Counted from the stretch's first letter, positions 25,139 to 34,290 are shown. The stretch: 34,447 bases of DNA from Candidatus Staskawiczbacteria bacterium (GCA_026395175.1 JAPLZF010000018.1:1-34447); one strand, 5' to 3'. The notes: a model not told the origin generated them from the sequence alone. Numbers and translations are program-made.

Positions 25139-28100
25139 ATGATAGCACGCATACTTAGGAATTTTGGTTCGCATGAAGTTCGTTTTTATATCGAGGCGAT
25201 GTCGGCAATGACCGCGGAAGAGCTTGAAATGGTCCGCTGGGTAATTGCCGAAACCTTCGAACCGCTTTTGACGAGAACTGACACGTTTCCCATCAATGGC
25301 TCAACAGTAGAAATCGGTCCACGCATCAACGTGGAAACTCCCGTCTCGACCAACGCGGTAGCGATTTGTCGTGCAATGATGGGGTCAAACAAAGTGATGC
25401 GAGTCGAGTGTTCACGATTGTGCTTGGTGAACCCGTTGATGAGCGTCACGCGAGAAAGGATTCTCGCAGAACATCTGGACGTGATGACGCAGGCTGTCTA
25501 TCCAGAAGAAGGCATCACGAGTTTCGAGTTGGATGTGAAACCTGCGGAGGTGCAGTTTCTCCCGGTTCTCGAACAAGGAGAAGAAGCAATCCGTCAGGCT
25601 AACAAATTACTCGGACTCGGAATGGACGAATGGGACGTGGACTATTACACGAGACTCTTCCGACGATACGGACGAGACCCAACCGACGTGGAATTGTTCC
25701 AGATTGGCAACGCCAACTCGGAACACTCGCGTCACTGGTACTTCAAGGGCAAGCAAGTGATTGACGGTGTGGAGATGCCCGAATGCTTACTCGATATTGT
25801 TCGGTCACCGCTTAGAGCGGTTTCAGGGCAAAACGCAAGTGTTCTGGCTTTCGGCGACAACGTTGGCGCGCTCCATGGTTTCAGAGTGCCGGTTTTTGTA
25901 CCGGCTGAACCATGGAAACCTTCGCCGTTCAAAATCGTGTGGAGAACTCTCCACCCGACAGCGACTGCGGAAACGCACAATCACCCAACCCTTATCTGCC
26001 CCTATCCGGGTGCAGTGACAGGAGCGGGCGGTCGTGAGCGCGACAATCGTGCCGGTGGACGTGGGTCAGCAACAGGATTTGCTGTGGCAGGATACTGCAT
26101 CGGCAATCTGTTTATTCCCGGCTACAAAATCCCTGGTGAAGTCGTTGGTGGCGAAGCGAACGAAAAGCACGCAACGCCCCTTCGAATTCTCATCGAAGGA
26201 AGCAACGGAGTATCGGATTACGGAAATCAATATGGCGAACCGCTCGGATGCGGTTTTACCAGAGCGTTCTGCCAAGTAGTTTCTGGCGAGAGACGCGAAT
26301 TCCGCAAGCCCGTGCTGTACAGCGGAGGTGTTGGATATATCGACGATGCGCATACGGAAAAGCGTACCCCTGAAAAAGGAATGCTTATCGTGGCCATCGG
26401 AGGTCCGGCATACGCCATCGGCGAAGGCGGCGGAGCAGCGTCTAGCATGGTTCAAGGACAGAACGACGCTGGTCTGGATTACAAGTCGGTCCAACGAGGA
26501 AACGGCGAGATGGGAAACAAGACCGGTCGTGTTATTCAGGTGTGTCTGGAAATGGGAGATGAAAACCCCATTGAAAGCATTCATGATCAAGGCGCGGGCG
26601 GTCCGAGCAACGTTCTTACGGAACTCATGGAAACCATCGGTGGAGAGGTGGATATTCGTCAGATTGTCCTTGGTGACAAGACGATGTCCGTACTTTCCAT
26701 TTGGAGTGCCGAATATCAGGAACGATACGGCCTGCTGATCAGGACGGAAATGCTGTGGTTGTTCCAGAGCATCTGCGAACGTGAACGTGTGAACTGCGAA
26801 GTGTTGGGAGAAATCACCGGTGACGGTCACGTCACAGTGATTGATTCGTCAAACAACACAATGCCTGTTCATCTCGATTTGCGGGATATTCTGGGAAAGC
26901 TCCCGCAAAAAACATTCGCGTCCGACCATTTGCCACGGAACTTCGACCCGCCTGTGTTGCCGAGAGATCTTACGATCCGAAAGGCGATCGAGATAACTCT
27001 GCAACAATTGTCGGCAGGTTCCAAAGGCTTCTTGGTGCACAAAGTGGATCGCAGTGTTGGCGGACTGGTTGTACAACAGCCGTGTTGCGGTGTAAGCCAA
27101 GTGCCGATTGCGAATGTTGCAGTTCGTGCCGACAGCTATTTCGGTTTGACCGGCGTAGCCTCGGCGGTTGGCGAACAACCGTTGAAAATGTTGATCGATC
27201 CGAAAGCGGGTGGACGCATGGCCGTCGGAGAAATGGTTACCAACCTGATGTCTGCGGGTGGAATCGATCTCGGCAAGGTTCGTTGTCGCGCCAATTGGAT
27301 GTGCCCGGCAAAGCTCCCTGGCGAGGGTGCTCTTCTCTACGATGCAGCGCAAGCCATGCGAGATACGATGATCAAGCTGGGCATTGCGCCCGACGGAGGA
27401 AAAGATAGCCTCTCAATGGCGGCAACGGTTGGTGGAAAACTGGTGAAAGCGCCCGGCGAGTTGGTAATTCTTGGCTACGCCTCGATGCCCAACATTACAA
27501 AGGTGTTGACACCCGACATCAAAGCTCCCGGGAAAAGTTGTCTGGGTTTGATTGATCTTGGTTTGGGAAAGAATCGCATCGGCGGTTCAGCACTGCTCCA
27601 AGCTCTCAACCAGCTCGGGAACGAAACACCGGATTACGATCCTGAATTGCTCAAAGCGACGTGGCGTGCCATACAAATCCTTCACGATTGCGGGGTAATA
27701 CTTTCGCTTCATGACAGAAGCGACGGTGGCCTCGCAACAACCGTGATCGAAATGTGTCTCGGCGGAAACTGCGGTGCGAATCTCGTTGATGTAAGTGCCG
27801 ATCTGTCGGCTCTCTTTTCGGAAGAGCTCGGTCTTGTCATTGAATATCTTCCGGAAGACGAGGATTTGATTCGACGGGTTTTGAAAAAAGAAGGTGTTCC
27901 TTTCACAGCGGGAATCGGCACAACGACATCTGGCCGTTTTCCACAAGTGTTTGGGATCAACCTTCCCACGCTTCGTCAGTGGTGGGAAGCCACCAGCCAT
28001 CAGTTGGAAAAACTCCAAACGGAAAACGGAGTGGCCGATGAAGCGTTCGCGGGCTACGAAGTCGTTCACGAACCGGCGTACGAACTCAGTTTTACGCCAA

Positions 28101-28927
28101 GCGTGGTGACCGTGAACAACGGCGACTTCTGTCCGAAAGTGGCAATACTGCGCGAGGAAGGATCCAATGGCGATCGAGAAATGTCAGCCGCATTCTACAT
28201 GGCTGGATTGGATCCGTACGACGTCGCGATGAGCGACCTTTTGGCTGGACGAATCACTTTGGAGCAATTCCAAGGTCTTGTCGCGGTCGGAGGTTTCTCA
28301 TTTATGGACGTGTTCGACAGCGCCAAAGGCTGGGCGGGAGTTGTTAAGTTCAACCAGAGACTCAGGGAGATGTTCGATCAGTTTTACGCACGGCAGGACA
28401 CTTTCTCTCTGGGAGTCTGCAACGGATGTCAATGGATGGCACTGCTCGGATGGGTGCCGTTCAAAGGGTTGGACGAAGTTATCCAACCGCGATTCATCCG
28501 CAACCGTTCCAGGAAGTTTGAGTCGTACTGGGTCCAAGTGAAGATTCAACCAAGTCCGTCGGTTTTATTGGCGGGCATGGAAGGATCAATACTCGGCATT
28601 CACGTTGCTCACGGCGAAGGTCAGGTGAAGTTTCCTGATTTGAAAACGCTGGATGCGGTTCGGAAAGGAAATCTGGCGCCTGTCGTCTATGTGGATTCGG
28701 ATGGCAACCCGACCGAGGTGTATCCGCTCAATCCGAACGGATCTGCCGGCGGAATCGCTGCACTCTGTTCACCCGATGGACGACATCTCGCAATGATGCC
28801 TCACCCCGAGCGCGCCTTTCTTCCGTGGCAGTGCCACTACTGGCCTCAGGAATGGTCCAAATATCAGGGTTCGCCTTGGTTGCGGATGTTCCAGAACGCC
28901 CGTACGTGGTGTCTGCAATCCAAATAA
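25139..28927 (+). CDS. purL: Phosphoribosylformylglycinamidine synthase, large single-chain form with C-terminal glutaminase
   Basis: NSEHSRHWYFKGKQ, ETHNHPTLICPYPGAVTGAGGRERD, VAILREEGSNGDREM, LGVCNGCQWMALLGW, NPNGSAGGIAALCSPDGRHLAMMPHPER; SD GGAAAGAGAGG. Confidence 0.97.
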   Translation: MIARILRNFGSHEVRFYIEAMSAMTAEELEMVRWVIAETFEPLLTRTDTFPINGSTVEIGPRINVETPVSTNAVAICRAMMGSNKVMRVECSRLCLVNPLMSVTRERILAEHLDVMTQAVYPEEGITSFELDVKPAEVQFLPVLEQGEEAIRQANKLLGLGMDEWDVDYYTRLFRRYGRDPTDVELFQIGNANSEHSRHWYFKGKQVIDGVEMPECLLDIVRSPLRAVSGQNASVLAFGDNVGALHGFRVPVFVPAEPWKPSPFKIVWRTLHPTATAETHNHPTLICPYPGAVTGAGGRERDNRAGGRGSATGFAVAGYCIGNLFIPGYKIPGEVVGGEANEKHATPLRILIEGSNGVSDYGNQYGEPLGCGFTRAFCQVVSGERREFRKPVLYSGGVGYIDDAHTEKRTPEKGMLIVAIGGPAYAIGEGGGAASSMVQGQNDAGLDYKSVQRGNGEMGNKTGRVIQVCLEMGDENPIESIHDQGAGGPSNVLTELMETIGGEVDIRQIVLGDKTMSVLSIWSAEYQERYGLLIRTEMLWLFQSICERERVNCEVLGEITGDGHVTVIDSSNNTMPVHLDLRDILGKLPQKTFASDHLPRNFDPPVLPRDLTIRKAIEITLQQLSAGSKGFLVHKVDRSVGGLVVQQPCCGVSQVPIANVAVRADSYFGLTGVASAVGEQPLKMLIDPKAGGRMAVGEMVTNLMSAGGIDLGKVRCRANWMCPAKLPGEGALLYDAAQAMRDTMIKLGIAPDGGKDSLSMAATVGGKLVKAPGELVILGYASMPNITKVLTPDIKAPGKSCLGLIDLGLGKNRIGGSALLQALNQLGNETPDYDPELLKATWRAIQILHDCGVILSLHDRSDGGLATTVIEMCLGGNCGANLVDVSADLSALFSEELGLVIEYLPEDEDLIRRVLKKEGVPFTAGIGTTTSGRFPQVFGINLPTLRQWWEATSHQLEKLQTENGVADEAFAGYEVVHEPAYELSFTPSVVTVNNGDFCPKVAILREEGSNGDREMSAAFYMAGLDPYDVAMSDLLAGRITLEQFQGLVAVGGFSFMDVFDSAKGWAGVVKFNQRLREMFDQFYARQDTFSLGVCNGCQWMALLGWVPFKGLDEVIQPRFIRNRSRKFESYWVQVKIQPSPSVLLAGMEGSILGIHVAHGEGQVKFPDLKTLDAVRKGNLAPVVYVDSDGNPTEVYPLNPNGSAGGIAALCSPDGRHLAMMPHPERAFLPWQCHYWPQEWSKYQGSPWLRMFQNARTWCLQSK

Positions 28928-28957
28928 AAGTTCTCGCATCGGCGAGAGCGATGCTAT

Positions 28958-28997
28958 GCTACCGTGTATGCAGTTTTTGCACGGTAGCTCTTTTTTT
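28958..28997 (+). terminator. Intrinsic terminator after purL
   Basis: GCTACCGTG-N13-CACGGTAGC-TCTTTTTTT; preceded by a second hairpin TCTCGC-ATCG-GCGAGA at 28932-28947. Confidence 0.9.
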
Positions 28998-29016
28998 GTA
29001 TTTTATTTTATCAGAA

Positions 29017-29044
29017 TTGACAATTTGTTATAAACTGGTAAAGT
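29017..29044 (+). promoter_or_regulatory. Putative promoter of the purM unit with extended -10
   Basis: TTGACA-N16-TAAAGT preceded by TGG. Confidence 0.55.
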
Positions 29045-29121
29045 TATCTCAGCACCTGAAAAATTTAATATCCGAATGGTTCGGATTGATTCAGGCGAAA
29101 CTATAGTGGAGGAGAAAAGGA

Positions 29122-30273
29122 ATGGATGGCACTGGAGGAACGAAGTATGCCGAGGATGGAGTAGACGTGGTCGAAGGAGACACATTCAGCCGATATGCTG
29201 GTGCTCTGTGTCGGTCGACTTACAAGAATTCTCGGTACGTGGAAGTGCGGGATTTTTCCAGCGGTCATTTTCGGGGTCCTCGAGGTTTCAGACTGAAGGG
29301 ACTGCCCGCAGACTGCTGGCTGGACGCAACTCCTGATGGTGATGGAACGAAAGTCATATTGGTGGACGCCGCCGGCGACTACGACAACTCGGCTTACGGC
29401 TGGATTGCGATGACCTGCGGAGATATCACGCGCTGGGGTGGAATTCCGCTTGTCCTGGTCAACAACCTGGACACAGAGAATATTGGCAAGCTCGGTGATT
29501 CGGTTAACAATGCGTTCCGCGCTATGTTAGCTAGCGCTCAACAGATTGCCAACGAAAACCAGCTTGTTCTATTCAAGGGCGAAACAGCAGAACTTCCGGG
29601 TTGCGTAACTTCGCCAAACCACGTGGCTCTCGCAAGGTATCTTTGGTCGGGAGTTTGCGTTGGCGCCTACAATCCGCGGACAATCATTACCGGCGACCAT
29701 ATTTGCGAAGGTCTGGTGGTAATGGCTCTGCGCGAACTGGGCTTTCGCAACAATGGCATCAGTTCGGCGCGCACGGCCATTATAAAACGTTTCAGATCGC
29801 TTTCTTGCCCAGAGGCGCAGGAAGCTGTTAAAAAGGCGGCAAGGCATGCTGTTCTTTACGACAGATTTATGGCAACCGCCAACGGCTGGTTCGCCAAAGA
29901 CTTCGCGCCGCTTATCCCTATGTATCTCATTGTGCATTTGACGGGTGGGGCTTTCAAGTCGAAGCTTGCTGAGGACATTCTCTTCCCGCGAGGACTCTCG
30001 GCATATCTCGACAACCTGTGGGAACCGCCTGAAATTATGCGTCAGTGTGCAGAATGGCGTAATATGGACGACGAGGAGTGCTACGAAACCTGGAATGGCG
30101 GACAAGGGGCTCTCGTGATTATCAACGCCACTGACGAAAAAAGGTTTGGCGAATTAGCGGCCAGTTTCGGCATCGAAGCGAAGAATGCCGGCAGGATCAC
30201 CAAAGAAGCCAAGCCGAACGTGGTCATCGAATCCAAATTCACCGGAAAGACAATCTTATGGTTTGCGAAGTAA
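29122..30273 (+). CDS. purM: Divergent phosphoribosylformylglycinamidine cyclo-ligase (AIR synthetase, PurM-like)
   Basis: YAEDGVDVVEGDTFSRYAG, DGDGTKVILVDAAGDYDNSAYGWIAMTCGDITRWGGIPLVLVNNL; SD GGAGGAGAAAAGG; directly after purL. Confidence 0.82.
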   Translation: MDGTGGTKYAEDGVDVVEGDTFSRYAGALCRSTYKNSRYVEVRDFSSGHFRGPRGFRLKGLPADCWLDATPDGDGTKVILVDAAGDYDNSAYGWIAMTCGDITRWGGIPLVLVNNLDTENIGKLGDSVNNAFRAMLASAQQIANENQLVLFKGETAELPGCVTSPNHVALARYLWSGVCVGAYNPRTIITGDHICEGLVVMALRELGFRNNGISSARTAIIKRFRSLSCPEAQEAVKKAARHAVLYDRFMATANGWFAKDFAPLIPMYLIVHLTGGAFKSKLAEDILFPRGLSAYLDNLWEPPEIMRQCAEWRNMDDEECYETWNGGQGALVIINATDEKRFGELAASFGIEAKNAGRITKEAKPNVVIESKFTGKTILWFAK

Positions 30274-30306
30274 AGACTTCTCGAGTGTTTCTTCGTAGAT
30301 CGGTAT

Positions 30307-30340
30307 ATCCTGACGAACGTCGTTCGTTAGGATTTTTTTT
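30307..30340 (+). terminator. Intrinsic terminator after purM
   Basis: ATCCTGACGAAC-GTC-GTTCGTTAGGATTTTTTTT. Confidence 0.9.
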
Positions 30341-30362
30341 GCCTGCCTGCCGGCAGGCAGGC
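30341..30362. repeat. Perfect 22-bp palindrome GCCTGCCTGCCGGCAGGCAGGC
   Basis: Self-complementary over its full length. Confidence 0.9.
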
Positions 30363-30399
30363 TCTTGCTATTTTTTTATAAATAAAATAAAATAATTCT

Positions 30400-31062
30400 A
30401 TGTTAAAAGAGTTAATAGACCAGTTTTATTTAGAGAATCAGAAGAATAGGGAGCAGACACGATTTTATATTACAGACGCCGGGAAATGTCCGCGCGCTGT
30501 TTTTTTTAAGTTTAAAAATGTTCCCAAGGCTCCCATGGATGCCAGAATTATGCGCATATTCGAGCACGGCGAGAATATCCACAGAAGTATTTTTAATGTT
30601 TTGTATAGGTTGAGAATTGGCGTTGTCACCGAAATTCCAATTCCTTCGCAAGAAATAATTTCCGGCAGGGCAGATGCTATTTTATGTGTTGGAAATGAAA
30701 ACTATGTGCTGGATATAAAAAGCATGAACAGCATGATTTTTAGAAAACTGGAGGCGCCAAAAGAAGAAAATGTTTACCAAATTCAGCTTTATTTGCATTT
30801 TTTTAATATTAAAAAAGGCATTTTGCTCTACATAGATAAAGACCAGCAATCAATGAAAGAATTTTTTGTTGATTACGATGAAGAGCTTTGCAAATCACTT
30901 TTAGATAAATTTTACGCCTTAAAAGACCAGGTTGAAAATAGTGTTTTGCCGGAAAGATTAGATGAGTACCCCAAAAATTGGCAGTGCAATTATTGTCAGT
31001 TTAAAGATATTTGCAAAACAACAAACAACTGGGAAGAGCTAAAAGAAAAAACTATGGGGTGA
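30400..31062 (+). CDS. PD-(D/E)XK nuclease, Cas4/RecB-like with putative 4-Cys Fe-S cluster
   Basis: GKCPRAVFFK, SGRADAIL, YVLDIKS, QIQLYLHFF, CNYCQFKDIC. Confidence 0.82.
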   Translation: MLKELIDQFYLENQKNREQTRFYITDAGKCPRAVFFKFKNVPKAPMDARIMRIFEHGENIHRSIFNVLYRLRIGVVTEIPIPSQEIISGRADAILCVGNENYVLDIKSMNSMIFRKLEAPKEENVYQIQLYLHFFNIKKGILLYIDKDQQSMKEFFVDYDEELCKSLLDKFYALKDQVENSVLPERLDEYPKNWQCNYCQFKDICKTTNNWEELKEKTMG

Positions 31063-32410
31063 TTTTGTCTGAAGAGGATAATGTGTTGTTTGCCAAAATG
31101 TAAAGCTTGCCGTCTTGCGGGTTAAAATATATGTCGGGCGCTGTTTTGGAAAGGGTTATGGCATTTATATTGCCCCGATAATCAATTTCAGAAATTATAA
31201 TCTTGTCGTTGTCATTAAAAATTATATAGCCGTTGTTTATCCATTGGCAATTTTTTATGTCGGTGCCTGAAAATAGTTCGGTAAATTTTTTGTCTGCAAA
31301 AGAATATAAATATATTTTGCTGGAATTCCAAAAAATTAGGTTTAAATTTTTGTTTTCGTCCAAAGAATCTATAATTTTGTAATTTGTTTCTGGGGGAGTG
31401 ATGTCCTCCAATGTTTTTTTGTCTTGATTCAGCACGAATAAGAAATTATCTGCCTGCAATAAAGTTTTTCCCGGCAGAATAAATATTTGATAATTTTGGG
31501 TCGGGATTGGTGCAATATTTTTTACGGTTAATTGTTCTATTAATTTTCCTGCGATGTCAGAACTATATAACGAGCCATCGGCAGATAGCCACGTAATATT
31601 GTTGCTAGAAAATTTGTAAGTATTTAAGTTTTTGATAACAGCCAGAGTTTTGTTATTTATTGCAGAATACAGAATTTTATTCTTTACGAAAAATAATTCC
31701 TTTGAATTTTGCGGGTTGAAAGAAACTTGCTGGGTGGTTTTGTCTAAATAAGGCAAGCGGACAGCTGAAAGCTTTTTTAATGGGGTAACAACCTGAGCTG
31801 TGTCAAAAAGATAATAAAAATTATTGCCGGAGTTTTGTATATTTATTAGGGCTTTGGTTGAATCGTTAGACCATTTTATGTCTGATATTTTTTCTGTTTG
31901 AATTATTGAAAATGTTTGGGCAGGGCTTGTTGAGCCTAAAGAAAAATAGCTGAAGGTTATGTTTTTTGCATTCGTAGTTGCGGTTATGATGTTTTGATTG
32001 TTTGGCGCTATGGAAAAATAATCAACTTTGTCGGCTAAATTTTTAAATCCTATTGAATTTTTTATCAAAAGCACGTTTTCCAATTTTGTGACTTCATTTT
32101 CTTTTACAGGCAAGGTTTTAAAATAGTCATAGTAGCCGTCTTTTTTTATGGACACGGTGTGGTTTTTTGGCAACAGGCTTTGCACAAAAATTGAGTTTGC
32201 CAAAAATCCTGGCTTTTGCGAAATGTTTGAGTCAATTGTAATTTGTCCGGCTGAAGGAAAAGTTCTCACATAAATTCCGCCTGTTGCCACAATTTTGTTT
32301 TTTTCAAAATCATACCGATATCCCATGGAGTAGGCAACCAACATTGGAGCAACAACAAAAAAACATACAACGCAAACAAGCAATATTATTAAGCGAGATT
32401 TTTTAGTCAT
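31052..32410 (-). CDS. Membrane-anchored protein with PEGA-like domain and beta-propeller-like remainder
   Basis: N-terminal TM LIILLVCVVCFFVVAPMLVAYSMGYRYD; GGIYVRTFPSAGQITIDSN...LLPKNHTVSIKKDGYYDYFKTLPV. Confidence 0.7.
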   Translation of the reverse strand: MTKKSRLIILLVCVVCFFVVAPMLVAYSMGYRYDFEKNKIVATGGIYVRTFPSAGQITIDSNISQKPGFLANSIFVQSLLPKNHTVSIKKDGYYDYFKTLPVKENEVTKLENVLLIKNSIGFKNLADKVDYFSIAPNNQNIITATTNAKNITFSYFSLGSTSPAQTFSIIQTEKISDIKWSNDSTKALINIQNSGNNFYYLFDTAQVVTPLKKLSAVRLPYLDKTTQQVSFNPQNSKELFFVKNKILYSAINNKTLAVIKNLNTYKFSSNNITWLSADGSLYSSDIAGKLIEQLTVKNIAPIPTQNYQIFILPGKTLLQADNFLFVLNQDKKTLEDITPPETNYKIIDSLDENKNLNLIFWNSSKIYLYSFADKKFTELFSGTDIKNCQWINNGYIIFNDNDKIIISEIDYRGNINAITLSKTAPDIYFNPQDGKLYILANNTLSSSDKITP

Positions 32411-32452
32411 GTTTTAAGCTTATATTAGCACAAAATTTTACAGGTTTCACTA

Positions 32453-32480
32453 TTGACTTATGGGTATTTTATGGTAAAGT
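32453..32480 (+). promoter_or_regulatory. Putative promoter of the pseudo-receiver unit with extended -10
   Basis: TTGACT-N16-TAAAGT preceded by TGG; resembles 29017-29044. Confidence 0.55.
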
Positions 32481-32542
32481 TATATCAGTGACCTTGATAT
32501 TTGAATATGGCAGATGTGTAAAATAAACAGGAGGACGTTGTT

Positions 32543-32902
32543 ATGTCTGAGGAAATTCCGAAAGTTCTTGTTATTGGAGGTACAGAATTGCTTTGGCAGT
32601 GTTGGCAACACATTTTTGCCGGAAAAGCAGAGCTAATCTGCGCGCAGTCCTTAGACAAGGGCTGGGAGATGTTTATGGCCAACGATTTTGCTGCCATTGT
32701 TGTGGAAGCGCTTTCCGGTGGTACTATCGCAGACACCGAAGATTTCGTAAGAGATATTCGAGTTGGCTTTGACGGGCCAATAGTCGGCTTGTCAACCGAG
32801 CTGACATATCGCACGAGGCTGCAGGGGGCAGGATGCAGTCACAAATGCGGAAACGCCGCAGTCCCCGACATTATCTGTATGGTTCTCGGTATCCACCGAT
32901 GA
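32543..32902 (+). CDS. Small CheY-like (pseudo)receiver protein, 119 aa
   Basis: PKVLVIGGTELLWQCWQHIF...AQSLDKGWEMFMANDFAAIVVEAL...GPIVGLSTELTYRTRLQGAGCSHKCGN; SD CAGGAGG. Confidence 0.65.
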   Translation: MSEEIPKVLVIGGTELLWQCWQHIFAGKAELICAQSLDKGWEMFMANDFAAIVVEALSGGTIADTEDFVRDIRVGFDGPIVGLSTELTYRTRLQGAGCSHKCGNAAVPDIICMVLGIHR

Positions 32903-32924
32903 ATTCCTCTAAAGATTTTTCGTT

Positions 32925-32955
32925 AGGCCCTGGTGTAAACCCGGGCTCTTTTTTT
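32925..32955 (+). terminator. Intrinsic terminator after the pseudo-receiver
   Basis: AGGCCCTGG-TGTAAA-CCCGGGCTCTTTTTTT (one mismatch). Confidence 0.8.
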
Positions 32956-33019
32956 GCAAAATTTTAGGCTTTGACATTATCAATTTTTTAGATTAAGATA
33001 AGCATAATTAACCATATTT

Positions 33020-34276
33020 ATGGCAGATAAATTTATTATCAATGGAGGCAAAGAACTAAGCGGAGAAATTGAAGTCCGAGGTTCAAAAAATGCAGCAGGG
33101 CCAGCCCTGATTGCTTGTTTGCTTTGCAAAGAAGAATGCATTGTTGACAATGTTCCTTTTATAGATGATATCTTAAATATTTTGGATATTTTAAAAAGTA
33201 TGGGTGTTGAGGTTGAAAAAATTGGAGAAGAAAAAGTGCGGGTAAAAGCAGAGAATGTTGATGTGGAAAATATTGATTTTGAAAAAGTTTCAAAAACCAG
33301 AATTTCTGTTTTGTTTTTTGGAGCTTTGCTGAATCGCGCTAAATTTTTTAAATTGCCTCCGCCTGGCGGAGACAGAATTGGGCTGAGGCCAATTTCTGTG
33401 CAATTAAGAGCTTTGGAAAAAATGGGGGTAAAAATTGAAAGAAAGGATAATTTTTACGAAGTTAGCTGTGAAAAGCTGGTTGGAAAAGAAATCGTTTTGG
33501 AGGAATTTTCCGTAACAGCTACAGAGTCGTTAATGCTGGCGGCTGTTTTGGCAGAAGGAAAAACAATTATAAAGGGAGCTGCCGCAGAACCGCATGTGCA
33601 GGATTTGGGAGAAATGCTTTTAAAAATGGGAGCAAAAATTGAAGGACTTTCAACTCACACAATAAAAATTGAAGGAGTTGAAAAATTAAACGGCGGCACG
33701 CATTCAGTAATTCCAGACCCAATTGAAGCCGGAACTTTTATTGTGATTGGCGCTTTAATTCCCGGAAAAATTAAAGTAACCGGCGTTGACTTGTCGCACT
33801 TAGATTTATTTTTGGCAAAGCTGGAAGAAATGGGAGTTATCATGGAAAGGGGCGAAGATTATGTTTTAGTTTCTTATTCTCCAAATTTGAAAGCAACAAA
33901 AGTGCAAGCGCTTCCGTATCCCGGATTTCCAACAGATTTGTTGCCGATAATAATTCCTCTTTTAATTTCAGCAGAAGGGAAAAGTTTGGTGCACGACCCT
34001 TTGTATGAAAACAGATTTAATTACATCCAGGAATTAAAAAAAATGGGAGCTGATATTGAAATGGTTGACCCGCACCGAACATTTGTTTTTGGGCCAACAA
34101 AACTTTTGGGAGCAAAAATTGATTCATGGGACATTAGGGCAGGAGCTTGTTTGGTAATTGCGGCTTTGGGCGCTAAAGGAAAAACAACAATTGAAAATGT
34201 GTTTCAAATTGACCGAGGATATGAAAAAATTGAAGAACGTTTGCAAAAATTGGGAGCTGACATCAAACGAATTTAA
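33020..34276 (+). CDS. murA: UDP-N-acetylglucosamine 1-carboxyvinyltransferase
   Basis: FIINGGKELSGEIEVRGSKNAAGPALIACLL...FPTDLLPIIIPLLISAEGKS...YENRFNYIQELKKMGADI. Confidence 0.96.
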   Translation: MADKFIINGGKELSGEIEVRGSKNAAGPALIACLLCKEECIVDNVPFIDDILNILDILKSMGVEVEKIGEEKVRVKAENVDVENIDFEKVSKTRISVLFFGALLNRAKFFKLPPPGGDRIGLRPISVQLRALEKMGVKIERKDNFYEVSCEKLVGKEIVLEEFSVTATESLMLAAVLAEGKTIIKGAAAEPHVQDLGEMLLKMGAKIEGLSTHTIKIEGVEKLNGGTHSVIPDPIEAGTFIVIGALIPGKIKVTGVDLSHLDLFLAKLEEMGVIMERGEDYVLVSYSPNLKATKVQALPYPGFPTDLLPIIIPLLISAEGKSLVHDPLYENRFNYIQELKKMGADIEMVDPHRTFVFGPTKLLGAKIDSWDIRAGACLVIAALGAKGKTTIENVFQIDRGYEKIEERLQKLGADIKRI

Positions 34277-34290
34277 AATTTCAAATTTAA

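Noticed and set aside
26066-26830. 254-aa minus-strand ORF inside purL (also 26849-27352 and 27587-28069)
   Set aside because: Antisense ORFs in a GC-richer gene where stop codons are rarer; no promoter, SD or recognisable motifs.
29569-30105. 178-aa minus-strand ORF inside purM
   Set aside because: Antisense to a recognisable PurM-like gene; no initiation signals.
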